Positions 7,414 to 15,471 of a stretch of 16,322 nucleotides of DNA are shown piece by piece. The notes beneath the pieces were generated by a model. The model was not told the origin of the DNA. It saw only the letters and a program-made list of their open reading frames with translations, and did no database searches. Each line of letters begins with the position of its first letter. Position 1 is the first letter of the stretch. The DNA is from Candidatus Methylomirabilota bacterium (GTDB lineage: Bacteria; Methylomirabilota; Methylomirabilia; Methylomirabilales; Methylomirabilaceae), in NCBI GenBank assembly GCA_016200385.1, contig JACQEV010000152.1:1-16322 (forward strand), given 5' to 3'. Made by a program: the position numbers and the translations under genes.

Positions 7414-9646
7414 CCTCGATCTCCTCGTCCCGCTGTCCGATGTGACCTCGGTCGATGAGGCCGGCTCAAAGGCGGTCAGCCTTGCGGAACTGGCGCGTGG
7501 CGGGATTCCGGTTCCCGTGACGTTTGTTCTCCCCACTCGTTGCACAAGTGTGCCGGGGGAATCGATCCTCGAAGCTCTTGGCGGCTGCGTCGCGGTTCGC
7601 TCCTCCGCCACGGCAGAAGACCTCGTGGGCGTGTCGTTTGCCGGGCAGTTCAAGAGCTTTCTCAACATTCGGACCGTGAAATCGCTGGATGAGGCGGTCT
7701 TAGAGTGCCGGGCAAGCGCCCACAGCGAGGCAGTACGTGCCTATTGCTCCGCCCGAGGCATCGACGCCTCGAAAATCCGGATGGCCGTGATCATCCAGCG
7801 CATGGTGAATGCCGAGGTTGCGGGCGTTCTCTTCACAGTCCACCCGGTGAACGGTAGCGAGGACGAGATGCTGATCGAGGGATGCGCCGGCCTCGCGGAC
7901 GAGCTGCTGGCGGGTCACAGGTCGGGCGTGCAGATCCCCGTTCGCCATGGTCGCGCGACGAATAAGAGTGACCTGCTCTCACAGGAACAGGTTCAGCAAC
8001 TCATCGAGATCGGGCGCCGAATCCAAGAGCTGAAGGGGGCTCCGCAGGACATCGAGTGGGCGATTGAGCACGGCCGCCTTTACATCTTGCAGGCCCGTCC
8101 GATAACGCGCCTCTGCTTTGCGGGGATCGACGGCGAGTGGACGAACGCGGATTTCCGGGACGGGGGAGTCTCCAGTGACGTCGTGACACCGCTTGTGTGG
8201 AGCTTGTACCAATGCATCTGGGAACGTGCATTGAAGGGCTACCTGAGGGAGCTCAGGCTCCTCGATGGCGACTTCGAAGCGGCGCGGGTATTTTATGGCA
8301 GGCCCTACTGGAACCTGGGCGCAGTGAAGCGCTGCGTGATGAAGCTGCCGGGCTTCGTCGAACGCGAATTCGATCGCGATCTCGCAGTTCAGCCCAAATA
8401 TTCTGGTGATGGTGCCCGTACGCCGGTCAACCTCTGGAATATCTTGAAGGCAATCCCGACAGTGCTTGCCGCCAGACGGGTGTTCAAAGCGCAGGAAGCC
8501 CGGGATCACGAGCTTATGGGTTCGGACTTCTGGCAGCAGTTCGATTTCGATCCGCGATCCATAAGTGATCATGCTCTGGTTGGGAGATTCAAAGACTTGT
8601 TGGAGGTCGCATACCTGGCCGTCGAAGAGAATTACTTTCGGACCATCTTCTGTGCGTCGATCGCAAAGCTCGACCTCAAATCCTCAATTGACGGGCTGCC
8701 GGTTTCATATTGCGGGCTTGTCGGTGGATTGGATGGCCTGAGACATTTCGAATGCGTCCAGGAACTTTGGCAAATGGCCAACCACACGACCGTCACGTTG
8801 GACTCGTTCCTGTTGCACTACGGCTACCACAGCCGACGAGAGCTCGATCTGCGCATACCGCGCTGGAGCGAGGAGGCCGAATTCATCGAAGCTATGGTGG
8901 GCAAGCTGGTTGGGGCCGAAAGCCCCGAAGAGCTGAACCGCAGGCAGCGCGTACAGTTCACCGAGGAATTTGAACGGGCGAAGCGCCTGTTCGCCCCGTG
9001 GCGGCGGAGGGGCTTCGAGAAGAAACTCGCTCGCCTCCGGAAATACCTGTGGCTGCGGGAGCAGATGCGCGATCTCTCGACTCGGATCTACGCCCTGATC
9101 CGGCGATTCGCTCTGGAAATCGGTCGTCGGGCCGCGGCGGCGGGATACATGCGCTCGGCCGGCGACGTGTTCTATTTGACGTACCGCGAGATCTACGAGG
9201 CCCTCGCCGTATCTCGTCAGGCCACGGTGCAGCAGCGCAGGGACTACGAGCAGATGTACCGCAATTTCGTGCCGCCTAATGAGGTGGGCCGCGGGTTTGC
9301 CTTGGCCCCGGTCGAAAACCACGGCCATCGGCTCATGGGCATCGGCTGCAGCACGGGTGTTACGTCAGGCCGGGTCCGCGTTGTGACGACCCTTGAGAAC
9401 TCCGGAAGCCTTGAGCGGGGCGACGTCCTCGTCTGCCCGTTCACCGATCCCGGTTGGACCCCGCTCCTAAACATCGCCGGTGCGGTGGTGACAGAGACGG
9501 GTGGGCTGCTTTCTCACGCGGCTGTGATTTGCCGGGAATACGGAATTCCGGCGGTGTTGAACGTCGCCGGCGCAACCCGCATCCTGCGCGATGGTCAGGT
9601 CGTACGGGTCGATGGGGAGAATGGATATGTGGACCTTTCCGAGTGA
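7400..9646 (+). CDS. PEP-synthase-like phosphotransferase/ligase (RPH or PigC/TamQ type)
   Basis: 748 residues, ATG 7400 with GGGAG 6 nt upstream, overlapping the fusion gene by 14 nt. N-terminal ATP-grasp: AGSKAVSLAEL, VAVRSSATAED, SFAGQF, VAGVLFTVHP and DIEWAIEHGRLYILQARPIT. The middle region has YGRPYWNLG and YGYHSRRELDLRIPRW, as in rifampicin phosphotransferases and PigC-like ligases. The C-terminal swivelling domain has GGLLSHAAVICREYGIPAV, with H706 as the phosphohistidine. There is no PEP/pyruvate-binding barrel, so it is not a true PEP synthase. Such enzymes split ATP through a phosphohistidine to phosphorylate or activate a small molecule. The ATP-grasp is compact: only about 20 residues separate the PVPVTFVLP strand from VAVRSS, where family members usually have many more. 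The substrate is unknown; a lipid alcohol, aldehyde or amine of this operon is likely. Confidence 0.85.
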   Translation: MYTCDLDLLVPLSDVTSVDEAGSKAVSLAELARGGIPVPVTFVLPTRCTSVPGESILEALGGCVAVRSSATAEDLVGVSFAGQFKSFLNIRTVKSLDEAVLECRASAHSEAVRAYCSARGIDASKIRMAVIIQRMVNAEVAGVLFTVHPVNGSEDEMLIEGCAGLADELLAGHRSGVQIPVRHGRATNKSDLLSQEQVQQLIEIGRRIQELKGAPQDIEWAIEHGRLYILQARPITRLCFAGIDGEWTNADFRDGGVSSDVVTPLVWSLYQCIWERALKGYLRELRLLDGDFEAARVFYGRPYWNLGAVKRCVMKLPGFVEREFDRDLAVQPKYSGDGARTPVNLWNILKAIPTVLAARRVFKAQEARDHELMGSDFWQQFDFDPRSISDHALVGRFKDLLEVAYLAVEENYFRTIFCASIAKLDLKSSIDGLPVSYCGLVGGLDGLRHFECVQELWQMANHTTVTLDSFLLHYGYHSRRELDLRIPRWSEEAEFIEAMVGKLVGAESPEELNRRQRVQFTEEFERAKRLFAPWRRRGFEKKLARLRKYLWLREQMRDLSTRIYALIRRFALEIGRRAAAAGYMRSAGDVFYLTYREIYEALAVSRQATVQQRRDYEQMYRNFVPPNEVGRGFALAPVENHGHRLMGIGCSTGVTSGRVRVVTTLENSGSLERGDVLVCPFTDPGWTPLLNIAGAVVTETGGLLSHAAVICREYGIPAVLNVAGATRILRDGQVVRVDGENGYVDLSE

Positions 9647-10211
9647 ACTCGTTTTGCTCTGCGCAAAACTTCTCTGGCTTGCAGCACCGGTCATGCTCGC
9701 AGCGGCGATCCACATCGTCGTCATCCGCTGGAACTTCCTGAGCTCGCTCACAATGCCCCTCGACTTCGGGCGAAGGTTTCGAGGAGAACGGTTGTTTGGG
9801 AACAACAAGACATGTCGTGGCGCGATCGTCATGATCGCGGGATCCTCAGTCGGCATGGCGCTCCAGCAGGTTGTCCGCGTCAGGACGCTGGAACTCTTCG
9901 ACTACGGGGCGGTGAATGCGTGGCTGTGGGGCGGCCTGCTCGGGTTGGGCTTTATTGTCGCAGAACTTCCGAACAGTTTCCTTAAGCGGCAGTGTGGGGT
10001 GCCACCCGGGCAACAGGCCATAGGGACCATATACTGGCTGTTCACGACGCTGGATCAGCTCGACTCTGTCATCGGCTGCCTGCTGGCTTTGGCGATCGTG
10101 TGGACCCCGCCGTGGCAGGTGGTCGTCACGGCACTGCTCCTATGCTCGCTTGTGCATATCGCGTTCAACCTGGTCTTCGTCCACCTGGGTTTGAAGAGGA
10201 GAGCCCTATGA
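9627..10211 (+). CDS. CDP-archaeol-synthase-like (CarS/DUF46) membrane cytidylyltransferase
   Basis: 194 residues with about five hydrophobic segments. Characteristic CarS-type stretches are PLDFGRRFRGERLFGNNKTCRG (loop at residues 44-65), a FIVAELPNSFLKRQCGVPPG segment, and TLDQLDSVIG (141-150). In CarS the corresponding sites are FGDGKTWRG, GDLxKSFxKRR and FDQLDxxxG. Here two metal- or nucleotide-site acidic residues are altered (GNNK for GDGK, AELPNS for GDLVKS). The family transfers CMP from CTP to a phosphorylated lipid, making a CDP-lipid at the membrane. ATG 9627 is preferred because GGGGAG lies 7 nt upstream; ATG 9621 is too close to it. It overlaps the previous gene by 20 nt and the next by ATGA. 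It probably supplies the activated lipid for the PCS-like enzyme downstream. An altered substrate is possible. Confidence 0.8.
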   Translation: MWTFPSELVLLCAKLLWLAAPVMLAAAIHIVVIRWNFLSSLTMPLDFGRRFRGERLFGNNKTCRGAIVMIAGSSVGMALQQVVRVRTLELFDYGAVNAWLWGGLLGLGFIVAELPNSFLKRQCGVPPGQQAIGTIYWLFTTLDQLDSVIGCLLALAIVWTPPWQVVVTALLLCSLVHIAFNLVFVHLGLKRRAL

Positions 10212-10963
10212 GCATTCAGGACCTCGTTGCCGAGCAGGAACATCGTACCTCGATTTACCACTGGACGTTCTTCATCCACCTCTGGACGCTGACCGGCCTC
10301 GCGTTCGCGGCGCTTTCGTTGAAGGCCACAGTCGAAGGGGACTATGACACCGCGGCCAGGTTCCTGATCGGGGTGCTGCTGGTCGACTTTACCGATGGGA
10401 CGCTCGCGCGGCTGTTCAATGTGAAGCAGCGGATGCCTCTCATCTCGGGCGAAATCATCGACTACATCCACGACCTCGTCGGTCTGACCTTCGTCCCGAT
10501 GGTCTTCTTCTGGAAGACGGGCCTCTTCCTCGAGCCGTATGGGTTCTTGCTGGTCATCGCGGCCACGCTTGCCGCAACACTCAAGTACAGCATGAAGGCG
10601 AATCTGCTCACACTCGGCTACTCGATCGGCGCGCCCCCGATTTTCAGCTCGGTCTTCCTGTGCTATTTCCTGGAGCTTGGACCGGTGGTGACCACGGTGT
10701 ACACGGTTGGACTCATCGCTCTCGTCCTGCTGCCGGTCCGCTTCCCGATCACCAGTCTCGTCACGACGCACTGGCAGCCGGGCTGGCAGAGCATCACGAA
10801 CTATATGCTTTTCCTGTTCGTGATCCCCATCATGCTCTGGCTCAAGGAGGCACCGAAGGTGATCTACTGGCTCTTGCTGGCGAATATTCTTATCCAGTTG
10901 GCGATGTTTCCGATCCTGCTCAAAACCGGGATCATCAAGCCGGGGTTCAATCGGAGATTCTGA
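10208..10963 (+). CDS. Phosphatidylcholine-synthase-like CDP-alcohol phosphotransferase
   Basis: 251 residues, multi-pass membrane protein, starting in an ATGA overlap with a GAGGAGA ribosome site. Residues 63-89 carry DG-TL-AR, a 12-residue gap, then G-EII-D-YIH-D, which is exactly the DGx2ARx12Gx3Dx3D signature of bacterial phosphatidylcholine synthases. Ordinary CDP-alcohol phosphotransferases have an 8-residue gap. The family swaps CMP of a CDP-lipid for an alcohol head group. Classical Pcs uses choline; here the partner could be another amino alcohol made by neighbouring genes. The length fits Pcs (about 240 residues). It directly follows the CarS-like gene, forming a coherent activate-and-transfer pair. 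The family is fairly secure; choline specificity is not claimed. Confidence 0.85.
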   Translation: MSIQDLVAEQEHRTSIYHWTFFIHLWTLTGLAFAALSLKATVEGDYDTAARFLIGVLLVDFTDGTLARLFNVKQRMPLISGEIIDYIHDLVGLTFVPMVFFWKTGLFLEPYGFLLVIAATLAATLKYSMKANLLTLGYSIGAPPIFSSVFLCYFLELGPVVTTVYTVGLIALVLLPVRFPITSLVTTHWQPGWQSITNYMLFLFVIPIMLWLKEAPKVIYWLLLANILIQLAMFPILLKTGIIKPGFNRRF

Positions 10964-12351
10964 TGCATATCGAAGAGTGGGGTTTTTCGCGTGGCCCCGA
11001 GAACGAACTTGTGATCGGCGGCGCCAGTGCCGTCGACCTTGCGCGGCAGTACGGCACGCCGCTGCATGTCGTGGACGAAGATCTATTGCGGCGGCGCGCG
11101 CGTTCGCTGCGCGAGGCATTCGAGAAGGAATACCCGGAGGTCGAGCTCTTCTATGCGCTGAAGTGCAATTCCGTCGCCGCGCTGGTGCAATCGATCTTCG
11201 AGGAGGGTTTTGGCGCCGAAGTTATGAGTGACTTCGAATTCTGGCTGGCCCGCCGGCTGGGGATGCCAGCCAGACGGATCCTGCTCAATGGACCCAATAA
11301 GAGCGATACGCTCCTGCGGCGAGCGATCTCAGACGGAGTCGGCGCGGTGGTTGTGGATTCGGTGCCAGAGTTGGCGCGACTCGAAGCCATCGCGGACGAC
11401 ATCCGCACCGACGTCCAGGTCCTGCTCCGCGTAAATCCAGACTACGTCCCGCGCGGGATGAACAGTGCCTCGGCCACGGGGTCGCGGAAAGGGAGCGTCT
11501 TTGGCCTGGATCTACGGACCGGCGAGCTTGGTCTCGTATTGGACGTCATTTGCAGGTCCAGGTTCCTCCGCTATGCAGGGTTGCACGCCCACATCGGCAC
11601 GGGCATTCGGCATCCACAGGATTACGTCCAGGCCTTCAGGCGAATCGCGCCGGCCTTCCTGCAGGCGCGAGCGGCCGGCTTCGACACCCGCATCTTCGAC
11701 TTCGGCGGGGGCTTTGGCGTGAGCACCTCGAAGGAATTCGACACCCTGGAGTTTCTGGCCTATCAAGGCTGGGGCCGGTTGCCCAGGTTGGCACCGAAAG
11801 CCCTTGCTTTTGCGCCAGAGATGTGCGGACCGATCAAGGATTTTTTCACGCGACAAGGGTTGCCCCTCCCGACGCTCTACCTGGAGCCGGGGCGGGCCAT
11901 CACCAGCCCCGCCCAGGTCCTGATCTTGACGGTGGGCACGGTGAAGGAGCGCTCTGGCGTGGGCAAGTGGGTGATCACCGATGGCGGGGCAGGTACGTGC
12001 GCCTTTCCGCTCTATTACGAGTATCACGAGGTTCTGTTGGCGAATGACGTCGCGGCGCCGCCCACGGAGTACGTGAGGATGGTCGGGCCCGTCTGCTTCT
12101 CGTCGAACTGGATCTACCGCAGGAAGAAGATGCCGCCGTTGAAGCCGGGCGACGTTATCGCGGTCATGGACTCCGGAGCCTACTTCCTGGCGCTTGAAGC
12201 GAACTTCGGTTTCCCGCGGACGGCCGTGCTGATGGTCTCAGACGGACAGGCGCGGCTCGTGCGTCGCCGTGAGACGCTCGAGGAGATGGCATCCCGGGAC
12301 ATTCTGGAGGTGAAACCCCATGCTGACGCTGCGGCCATCAACCGAATCTGA
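10963..12351 (+). CDS. Fold-type III PLP decarboxylase (DAP/ornithine decarboxylase family)
   Basis: 462 residues, ATG overlapping the upstream stop by one base, GGAG 6 nt before it. Family marks: FYALKCN with K67 binding PLP, KGSVFGL (176-182), GLHAHIGTG (207-214), FDFGGGFG (245-252), LYLEPGR (305-311), GPVCFSSNW with C378 as the likely catalytic cysteine, and DSGAYFLA with Y407. This is the LysA/SpeC-eukaryotic/NspC type, which decarboxylates basic amino acids or diaminopimelate. The motif C-x-S-x-D of classic members reads CFSSN here, so the acidic residue that often sets substrate choice is replaced by asparagine. Given a BtaA-like aminocarboxypropyl transferase two genes downstream, a lipid-linked or free amino-acid head group is a plausible substrate. 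Ordinary diaminopimelate decarboxylation is less likely in this setting. Confidence 0.88.
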   Translation: MHIEEWGFSRGPENELVIGGASAVDLARQYGTPLHVVDEDLLRRRARSLREAFEKEYPEVELFYALKCNSVAALVQSIFEEGFGAEVMSDFEFWLARRLGMPARRILLNGPNKSDTLLRRAISDGVGAVVVDSVPELARLEAIADDIRTDVQVLLRVNPDYVPRGMNSASATGSRKGSVFGLDLRTGELGLVLDVICRSRFLRYAGLHAHIGTGIRHPQDYVQAFRRIAPAFLQARAAGFDTRIFDFGGGFGVSTSKEFDTLEFLAYQGWGRLPRLAPKALAFAPEMCGPIKDFFTRQGLPLPTLYLEPGRAITSPAQVLILTVGTVKERSGVGKWVITDGGAGTCAFPLYYEYHEVLLANDVAAPPTEYVRMVGPVCFSSNWIYRRKKMPPLKPGDVIAVMDSGAYFLALEANFGFPRTAVLMVSDGQARLVRRRETLEEMASRDILEVKPHADAAAINRI

Positions 12352-13312
12352 CGCTGCCATCATCGAGGCCCTCTGGCGCGAGAATCCCGTGGAGGGTCAG
12401 GTTCCCTACTACTTCGACGCCGCCCCGTTCTGCAAGCCGGGCTACCGGCTGTACCTCATCCAGTGGGAGGGTCGGCCCGTCGGCTCCTTCAGCCTGTGCC
12501 CGGAGACGCTGGCAGGGCGCGGCGCGCTCTACGTCAGCGATGCCGTGGTCGAATCGTCTATGCGCGGCCGGGGATTGTCAATCCTCGCCCTCTCCCGCCT
12601 GCTCAAAGAAACGCTGACGCCGGACATCGAGTTTCTTACCGGGGTGTATTCCCAGGATAACGACGGCCCCCGACGAGTCCTCCGAAGTCGCAGGTTCAGG
12701 CTTCTGTACGAAACCCCGTACGACCTGTTCTATTTGCCTGCGCTTGGCCGCGGCGAGCCCCAGGTTACCTCCGACCATGAGCAGGTGTGTGAGCTGGTCA
12801 ACCGGTTCTATGCACATCATTCCTTCTTCGAGCCGCTGACGCCTGAGGTGCTGGCCCGGCGCGAGGATTCCGCGATCCTCGCCGAGCACGTCAACGGACG
12901 CATCGTCGCATGCGTGGGTGTCTGGAGACAGCAGAGGATCCGCCGTCTGATGCTGGTCCATCCGCACCTCGGGATCCGCGCCGCGATGCGGGCGGTGTCG
13001 CTGGTCAATCCCGGCCTGGATGCCGCCGCGGAAACCGAGGCGCGCGAGCTCGTGGTGCACGTTCTGACCGAGCCCGCTTTCGCTCCGGGCCATGAGAGGT
13101 CGTTCCACCGGCTGCTTTGCCGTCTCGGTTGGCGTCGGGACGCGCACTGCTTCCAACTCGCGACACACCCGCTGTGCCCGATCGCGGCGGAGGTCCGCCG
13201 CCGGATCGGGTTCCGCTTCCGGTCGGTGTTTGCCGTATTTCAAATCGCAGGACAGTCGGGAAGGCTGCCAGTCGGGTCGGGCCCGGCCTACCACGACTGC
13301 TCGCTGGTGTGA
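12320..13312 (+). CDS. GNAT-family acetyl/acyltransferase
   Basis: 330 residues, ATG 12320 with GGAGG 9 nt upstream, overlapping the decarboxylase by 32 nt. The N-terminal half shows a GNAT domain: a beta strand ending in YVSDAVVESS, then MRGRGLSILALSRLL (residues 81-95) as the pyrophosphate-binding loop and helix of acyl-CoA binding, then SQDNDGPRRVLRSRRFRLL like the N-x-x-R-V-L-x-x-x-G-F motif near the end of the fold. The C-terminal half (about 150-330) may be a second, degenerate GNAT fold, since the total is twice the usual length. It would acetylate or acylate an amine, possibly the amino head group or the long-chain amine of this pathway. The substrate cannot be read from sequence. Confidence 0.75.
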   Translation: MLTLRPSTESDAAIIEALWRENPVEGQVPYYFDAAPFCKPGYRLYLIQWEGRPVGSFSLCPETLAGRGALYVSDAVVESSMRGRGLSILALSRLLKETLTPDIEFLTGVYSQDNDGPRRVLRSRRFRLLYETPYDLFYLPALGRGEPQVTSDHEQVCELVNRFYAHHSFFEPLTPEVLARREDSAILAEHVNGRIVACVGVWRQQRIRRLMLVHPHLGIRAAMRAVSLVNPGLDAAAETEARELVVHVLTEPAFAPGHERSFHRLLCRLGWRRDAHCFQLATHPLCPIAAEVRRRIGFRFRSVFAVFQIAGQSGRLPVGSGPAYHDCSLV

Positions 13313-13314
13313 TC

Positions 13315-14442
13315 ATGGAGAGTCAGATTCACGAACGCCCGGTTTTCGAAAACCTACTTTTCGCTCAGAGCTGGGAAGATCCGGAACTGGACATCGAGGC
13401 GCTGCAGATCGCCCCCAGTGACCGCGTGGTCGTCGTGACGTCTGGGGGCTGTAACGCCCTAAGTCTCCTGACGACAGAGCCAAGAGAGCTGATCGCAATA
13501 GACATGAACCCGGTCCAGAGTTGGATCATGGAGCTGAAACTCGCAGGGATCCGGGCGCTCTCTCATCAAGAATTTCTTACGCTGCTGGGGGTGAAGTTCA
13601 TCGAAGAGCCTAGCCCCAACCACGTCAGCGCAACGGCCCTTTACGCAAAGGTCCGGAGCCTTCTGTCGCCCGAGGCGAGATCGTTTTGGGATCGGAACCA
13701 ACACATGATTCAGAGCGGGGTCCTGCAAGCCGGCCGCTTTGAGCTGTACCTTGGGATGTTTCGACGGCTCCTGAAGTTCGTCGTGGGTGATCGAACATTG
13801 CGCGATCTGATGCGGCAGTCCTTGGAGACGCAGGCGGAGTTCTATCGATCCCGCTGGGATAGCGCCACGTGGAGGCTCTTCGTCCGCATTTTCTTTTCCC
13901 GCCGGGTCCTCGGAAAGCGCGGCCTAGACCCGGAGTTTTTCAAGTATGCTAACGGCGTCGGGTCGTTCGGCAAACAGTGGCTGGGCGTGGCCAGACATGC
14001 GCTCACAGATCTCCCGGTCCGGGAGAACTACTTCCTTACGCAAATCTGTTTCGGGAGGTACCTTAACCACAATGCGGTGCCGCGCTACCTGCATCCGCAC
14101 TATTTCGATCTGCTCAAGGAGAACGCGGGCCGCGTCCGGATCCTCACGGATGAGCTCGAGAAGTTCATCTCGCGATCAGAGCCGCACAGCTTCGACAAGT
14201 TCGCGCTGTCGAACGTCTTCGAGTGGGTGGACGAGCAGACCTACGAACAGTTGCTGCAACAGTTATGGCGCGTCGCCACGCCGGGGGCAAGGCTCTGCTA
14301 CCGAAACCTGCTGGTACGACGAGAAAGGCCAGCTTCATTCGAAGCTCACCTTCGTTCGGACCGTGAGCGTGCGCGGCGGCTCCTGTGGCGCGATCGGTCT
14401 TTCCTGTACTCCAACTTTGTGATCGAGGAAGTGATCAAGTGA
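13315..14442 (+). CDS. BtaA-like DUF3419 protein (SAM:lipid 3-amino-3-carboxypropyl transferase)
   Basis: 375 residues, ATG 13315 two bases after the GNAT stop, so translation is probably coupled; no strong ribosome site is seen. Residues 9-29 contain RPVFENLLFAQSWEDPELD, followed by VVVVTSGGCNALSLL and ELIAIDMNPVQSWIMELKLA, the SAM-binding segments typical of BtaA. The C-terminus has SNVFEWVDEQTYEQLLQQL and PGARLCYRNLL, also family-like. BtaA transfers the 3-amino-3-carboxypropyl group of SAM to diacylglycerol, the first step of betaine lipid DGTS. The second-step methyltransferase BtaB is absent from the window, so an unmethylated homoserine-type lipid, or further processing by the PLP decarboxylase, should be considered. 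The acceptor may differ from diacylglycerol. Confidence 0.85.
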   Translation: MESQIHERPVFENLLFAQSWEDPELDIEALQIAPSDRVVVVTSGGCNALSLLTTEPRELIAIDMNPVQSWIMELKLAGIRALSHQEFLTLLGVKFIEEPSPNHVSATALYAKVRSLLSPEARSFWDRNQHMIQSGVLQAGRFELYLGMFRRLLKFVVGDRTLRDLMRQSLETQAEFYRSRWDSATWRLFVRIFFSRRVLGKRGLDPEFFKYANGVGSFGKQWLGVARHALTDLPVRENYFLTQICFGRYLNHNAVPRYLHPHYFDLLKENAGRVRILTDELEKFISRSEPHSFDKFALSNVFEWVDEQTYEQLLQQLWRVATPGARLCYRNLLVRRERPASFEAHLRSDRERARRLLWRDRSFLYSNFVIEEVIK

Positions 14443-14467
14443 GTCGCTTAGCAGAGTATTGAGTGAT

Positions 14468-15337
14468 ATGGAGCGTGAGTGGAATCTCAGAGGTTCGGAA
14501 AGGCCGCCAATGACCATCTGGAAATACTCCCGACGCGATCTGTTCCCCCTGCTCGTTACAGCCGCACAGATGTCAGTAAATATCTGGCTCGCCGCGAACT
14601 GGAACGAGCGCAGCCTGCTCCAGCTTTTTTTGTTGTGGCCAGTGAGCTTGCTGCTGTTCTGGTACAACCCCATTGTCGCCACCCACAATTTCTTGCATAC
14701 ACCTTGGTTCAAGCATGAACTGATGAACAGGCTCTATGCTGCGATCAATTCGATCAATTTAGGACTTCCCCAGACCCTCTACCGGTTCCATCACCTCAAC
14801 CATCATCGCTATGAAAATGATCGCAAGGGGGAAAACGGCCTGACGAAAGACCATTCTTCGACGTACGCCTTCGGCAAGCAGGGAGAGCATGAAGATGTCA
14901 TCGCGTACTCCGGCCTGGGGCTGTTTCGGCGCGGCACTTCCGAGGCCTACCGCGAGGCGAGAAGAAAAGGGCAGCGAATGCAGTTGTGTTTTGAACTGAT
15001 GGCCTGCATCCTCGGCCTTGCCGGCCACCTGTTCGTATCCTGGCGGTATGTTGTCTTCTTCTTTTTACCCACCTTCTACTTCGGATGGTTTCTCGCGCAT
15101 CTAGAAAATTACTATGAACACTTCGGGGCTTCACCGGAGAACCGCATGGCTAACTCGGTAAGCTATTACGGCCGGATCTACAACTCCCTCTTCTGCAATG
15201 AAGGGTATCACCAGGAGCACCATCTCCGCCCCCAACTGCATTGGACCGGCAGGCCTCAGGCGTGCGAGCAGCTCATCCGTACTGGAAGGATAGTCTCGAA
15301 ATTCCCCCCGTTGCTAGGATTCCTGGACTCCCGTTAA
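14468..15337 (+). CDS. Membrane fatty acid desaturase family di-iron enzyme
   Basis: About 289 residues from ATG 14468. TTG 14459 would add three residues, and ATG 14510, with GGAAAG 7 nt upstream, would remove fourteen. It starts 25 nt after the BtaA-like gene. Three histidine clusters of membrane desaturases are present: HNFLH, HHLNHH and GYHQEHH, set among four hydrophobic helices. These bind two irons and use O2 to desaturate or hydroxylate acyl chains or related hydrocarbons. The spacing, and GYHQEHHLRPQLHW near the end, resemble FADS-type desaturases. Codon use is less GC-rich than in the upstream genes. It closes the operon and would modify the lipid chain. Desaturation versus hydroxylation cannot be told from sequence. 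Confidence 0.85.
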   Translation: MEREWNLRGSERPPMTIWKYSRRDLFPLLVTAAQMSVNIWLAANWNERSLLQLFLLWPVSLLLFWYNPIVATHNFLHTPWFKHELMNRLYAAINSINLGLPQTLYRFHHLNHHRYENDRKGENGLTKDHSSTYAFGKQGEHEDVIAYSGLGLFRRGTSEAYREARRKGQRMQLCFELMACILGLAGHLFVSWRYVVFFFLPTFYFGWFLAHLENYYEHFGASPENRMANSVSYYGRIYNSLFCNEGYHQEHHLRPQLHWTGRPQACEQLIRTGRIVSKFPPLLGFLDSR

Positions 15338-15375
15338 GGCTAAGCCCCTGAAGCTACCGGTCTGTGGAGGGCCGC

Positions 15376-15390
15376 GATCCTTCAAGGATC
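15376..15390. repeat. Palindrome GATCCTT-c-AAGGATC
   Basis: Perfect 7-bp arms around one base, 38 nt after the desaturase stop. As RNA it could fold into a 6-bp stem with a 3-nt loop, with a further CGC/GCG pairing across one bulged base. No T-run follows, so it could be a weak terminator or a protein-binding site. Confidence 0.35.
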
Positions 15391-15461
15391 TGCGAAGGGC
15401 CAATTCGCGTCTCCGGTCCCTCCCGTGGCGCCAGCCATTCATAACCCTCCCCACTGCCGAG

Positions 15462-15471
15462 GTTTCCCCCA
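15462..15471. promoter_or_regulatory. Candidate activator box GTTTCCCCCA, copy 2
   Basis: The same ten bases as at 4409-4418, 91 bp upstream of sigma54 promoter 2 and on the same strand relative to it. One end overlaps the left arm of the CCGAGGT/ACCTCGG inverted repeat. A role as enhancer site for a sigma54 activator is inferred from position and recurrence. Confidence 0.4.

Noticed and set aside
8705..9328. 207-codon minus-strand frame
   Set aside because: Antisense to the middle domain of the PEP-synthase-like gene, whose conserved motifs are in the plus strand.
10055..11119. 354-codon open frame on the minus strand
   Set aside because: It lies antisense to the CarS-, Pcs- and decarboxylase-like genes, its protein is charged low-complexity sequence without a domain, and the sense frames carry clear catalytic motifs.
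12578..13294. 238-codon minus-strand frame
   Set aside because: Antisense to the GNAT gene, without domain or ribosome site.
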